Below are positions 35,805 through 37,940 of a stretch of DNA of 37,940 nucleotides, piece by piece (the stretch's first letter is position 1; every line of letters begins with the position of its first letter). This stretch comes from Burkholderiaceae bacterium (GTDB taxonomy: Bacteria > Pseudomonadota > Gammaproteobacteria > Burkholderiales > Burkholderiaceae_C), in NCBI GenBank assembly GCA_024710165.1, contig JANJVG010000033.1, positions 1-37,940 on the forward strand. Reading direction: 5' to 3'. The notes under the pieces are model-generated. The model had not been told where the DNA came from and did not search any database. It was given only the letters and a program-made list of their open reading frames with translations. The position numbers were made by a program, and so were the translations under genes.

Positions 35805-37877
35805 ATGCAACAACACACCGCAACCCCGTTCGCCCCCGCCCTGCGCCCCGTGGCCCTGGCCGCCGTGCTGGCCGCTGCCAGCATCGCCCAGGCCCAGAAT
35901 GAAACCCCGGCCCCCAGCCTGCCCGATGTGACCGTCTCTGCCAGCGGCCTGCAACTGGGCGCCAGCGACATGACCACCCCCGCCAGCGTGCTCGAAGGCG
36001 ACGAACTCGTGCAGCGCCGCGAGGCCACGCTGGGCGAAACCCTGGCCGGAGAGCCCGGCATCACCAGCAGCCACTTCGGCGCCGGGGCCAGCCGCCCCAT
36101 CATCCGGGGCATGGACGGCCCGCGCGTCAAGGTGCTGAGCGACGGCGCCGAGCTGCACGACGCCTCCACCCTCAGCCCCGACCACGCCGTGGTCGCCGAG
36201 CCCCTGCTCGCCACCCAGATCGAGGTGCTGCGCGGCCCCTCGGCCCTGGTGCATGGCGACGGCGCCGTGGGCGGCGTGGTCAACGTGCTCGACGGCAAGG
36301 TGCCCACCGCCGTGCCCGCCAAGGGCTACAAAGGCAGCCTGGAGCTGCGCGCCAACAGCGGCGCCAGCGAGAAGGCGGGCGTGTTCTCGCTCACCGGCGG
36401 CACGGGTAACCTGGCCGTGCACGTGGAAGGCGTGGCACGCGACGCCGCCGACTACCGCGTGGGCCCCGGCTGGCTGCACGACGGCCATGTGGACCGCAAG
36501 GTGCCCGGCAGCTTCAACCGCACCGACACCGGCAGCGTGGGCATATCCTGGGTGGGCGAGCGTGGCTACCTGGGTGCCGCCTACACCCGCCAGACCGCCA
36601 AATACGGCCTACCGGGCCACAACCACGGCTTTGAAGGCTGCCACACCCACGGCAACCACCTGCACTGCGGCAGCCACGGCGAGGACGACGGCCACGACCA
36701 CGGCGGCGAGGGCGAACACGGCGACGTGCCCGTGGTGGACTTGCGCAGCGAGCGCCTGGACATCCGGGGCGAGCTGCGCAACCCCATGCCAGGCTTCACC
36801 GCCTTGCGCCTGCGCGCCGGCATCACCGACTACGCGCACGACGAGGTGGAAGACGGCACCCCCGTCACCACCTTCAAGAACAAGGCCCACAGCGCCCGCT
36901 TGGAATTGCAGCACGAACCCGTGGCCGGCTGGCGCGGCATGCTCGGCGTGCAGGCATCGCAACGCCGCTTTGCCGCCGAGGGCGAAGAGGCCTACATCCA
37001 GCCCACCACCACGCGCCGCGCCGGCCTGTTCGCGCTGGAGGAATACCGCTGGGGCGACTGGCGCTTTGAAGCCGCCCTGCGCCACGACCGCCAGACGGCC
37101 GAAGCCGAAACCAGCGGCACCGAGCGCAGCCACAACGGCACCTCGGCATCGCTGGGCGCGGTGTGGAAGTTCCGCCCCGGCTACCAGCTAGGCGCCAGCC
37201 TCACCCGCGCCAGCCGCGCCCCCACGCCCGAAGAGCTGTACGCCCGCGGCCTGCACATGGCCACAGCCACCTACGAACGCGGCGACGCCAGCCTGCGTGC
37301 GGAAACGTCGAACAACATCGACCTGAGCCTGCGCAAGACCAGCGGCGACACCACCTTCGGCGTGAGCGTGTTTCGCAACCGCATCAACGGCTACATCCAC
37401 GGCACCACGCTGGACGAGCTGGACGGCCTGCAACTGCTGCAATACGCCCAGCAAAACGCCACCTTCACCGGCATCGAAGCCCAGGTGCGCCAGCGCCTGA
37501 ACAACCACGTGGGCCTCACCCTGTTCGGCGACGCCGTGCGCGCCCGCCTGCAGGACGGCAGCCTGCTCCCCCGCATCCCCCCGGCCCGCGCCGGCCTGCG
37601 CCTGGACGCCACCTGGAACGCCTGGCAAGGCCAGGTGGAATGGCTGCAAGTGGCCCGCCAGACCCGCGTGGCCGCCTTCGAGCAGCCCACACCCGGCTAC
37701 GGCATGCTGAACCTGGGCGTGAGCTACAGCGGCCAGACCAATGGCACGCTCTGGCAGGTGTATCTGAAGGGCAACAACCTGACGGACCGGCTGGCCTATG
37801 CCCACACCTCCTTCATCAAGACCGCCGCGCCTTTGATGGGGCGCAATGTGACGGTGGGGGTGAGGGTGGCATTCTGA
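35805..37877 (+). CDS. znuD: TonB-dependent outer membrane receptor, ZnuD-like (zinc)
   Basis: The product has 690 residues with a signal peptide (MQQHTATPFAPALRPVALAA...AQA). The plug domain has VTVSASGLQL, GETLAGEPGITSSHFGAGAS, RPIIRGMDGPRVKVLSDGAE and EVLRGPSALVHGDGAVGGVV. The barrel ends with the terminal Phe (VTVGVRVAF) required for outer membrane insertion. Residues about 269-309 are an extracellular His/Cys/Asp/Glu-rich loop (GHNHGFEGCHTHGNHLHCGS, HGEDDGHDHGGEGEH), as in Neisseria ZnuD, which captures zinc. TonB-driven import of Zn2+ (or another transition metal) into the periplasm is expected. The ATG at 35805 begins the signal peptide; the frame upstream is a shadow. No Zur box is evident upstream. 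Confidence 0.88.
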   Translation: MQQHTATPFAPALRPVALAAVLAAASIAQAQNETPAPSLPDVTVSASGLQLGASDMTTPASVLEGDELVQRREATLGETLAGEPGITSSHFGAGASRPIIRGMDGPRVKVLSDGAELHDASTLSPDHAVVAEPLLATQIEVLRGPSALVHGDGAVGGVVNVLDGKVPTAVPAKGYKGSLELRANSGASEKAGVFSLTGGTGNLAVHVEGVARDAADYRVGPGWLHDGHVDRKVPGSFNRTDTGSVGISWVGERGYLGAAYTRQTAKYGLPGHNHGFEGCHTHGNHLHCGSHGEDDGHDHGGEGEHGDVPVVDLRSERLDIRGELRNPMPGFTALRLRAGITDYAHDEVEDGTPVTTFKNKAHSARLELQHEPVAGWRGMLGVQASQRRFAAEGEEAYIQPTTTRRAGLFALEEYRWGDWRFEAALRHDRQTAEAETSGTERSHNGTSASLGAVWKFRPGYQLGASLTRASRAPTPEELYARGLHMATATYERGDASLRAETSNNIDLSLRKTSGDTTFGVSVFRNRINGYIHGTTLDELDGLQLLQYAQQNATFTGIEAQVRQRLNNHVGLTLFGDAVRARLQDGSLLPRIPPARAGLRLDATWNAWQGQVEWLQVARQTRVAAFEQPTPGYGMLNLGVSYSGQTNGTLWQVYLKGNNLTDRLAYAHTSFIKTAAPLMGRNVTVGVRVAF

Positions 37878-37940
37878 CGGGCGACGCCGTTGTGATGTGA
37901 GCGAGCCAGCGGCGGGGGAGGGCGCTGCTGGCTTGCGCAG

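Overview
The window is ordinary-looking chromosome from a GC-rich betaproteobacterium, most likely of the Comamonadaceae (Acidovorax-like). Three things point there: polyhydroxybutyrate (PHB) genes, the gene order dapC-dapD-pilU-dapE-prmB-ABC-F, and a dispersed AT-richer repeat of about 55-70 bp that I recall from Comamonadaceae genomes (recollection, not checked). Genes are densely packed. I see no rRNA, tRNA, CRISPR array, insertion sequence or prophage.

Layout. (1) 1-520: the 3' end of phbB (acetoacetyl-CoA reductase) and a bidirectional terminator. (2) 732-8199, minus strand: a tightly packed run dapC > dapD > pilU > dapE > prmB > yheS, with ATGA or TGAATG junctions at three of its five joints. 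It combines lysine/diaminopimelate synthesis with a twitching-pilus ATPase and two ribosome-related genes. (3) 8413-9915: a chemoreceptor whose Cache-like sensor domain sits at the cytoplasmic C-terminus. (4) 9990-16767: an RnfB-type ferredoxin, an intracellular PHB depolymerase with a long Ala/Pro/Lys tail, a RelA/SpoT-type alarmone synthetase and, divergently, a CHASE-PAS-GGDEF-EAL protein. (5) 16773-20301: dusA, then a two-gene FAD dehydrogenase (Tat-signal small subunit plus a GMC flavoprotein with a C-X5-C-X3-C cluster). (6) 20308-25671: a BCCT compatible-solute transporter, two small membrane-type proteins, a stand-alone class III nucleotidyl cyclase, an NlpC/P60 hydrolase and a periplasmic sugar dehydrogenase. 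(7) 25649-33233, minus strand: a TetR-controlled tripartite efflux locus (tetR > adaptor > RND pump > PCMT-like methyltransferase > rhodanese > tolC), with a clear promoter and operator. (8) 33433-34882: a 24-codon mini-ORF coupled to an FmdE-like gene, then msrA. (9) 34970-37877: a secreted four-cysteine protein, a His-rich membrane protein and a ZnuD-like TonB-dependent receptor, which together look like a zinc (or other transition metal) acquisition locus.

The strongest signals beyond routine annotation are these: the eight-copy repeat family, five copies of which lie in or across coding sequence or a gene start; the histone-like tail on PhaZ; the inverted chemoreceptor architecture; the dehydrogenase lacking a visible cytochrome subunit; the coupled mini-ORF before the FmdE-like gene; and the metal locus. 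I found no single self-evident new defence or mobile system.
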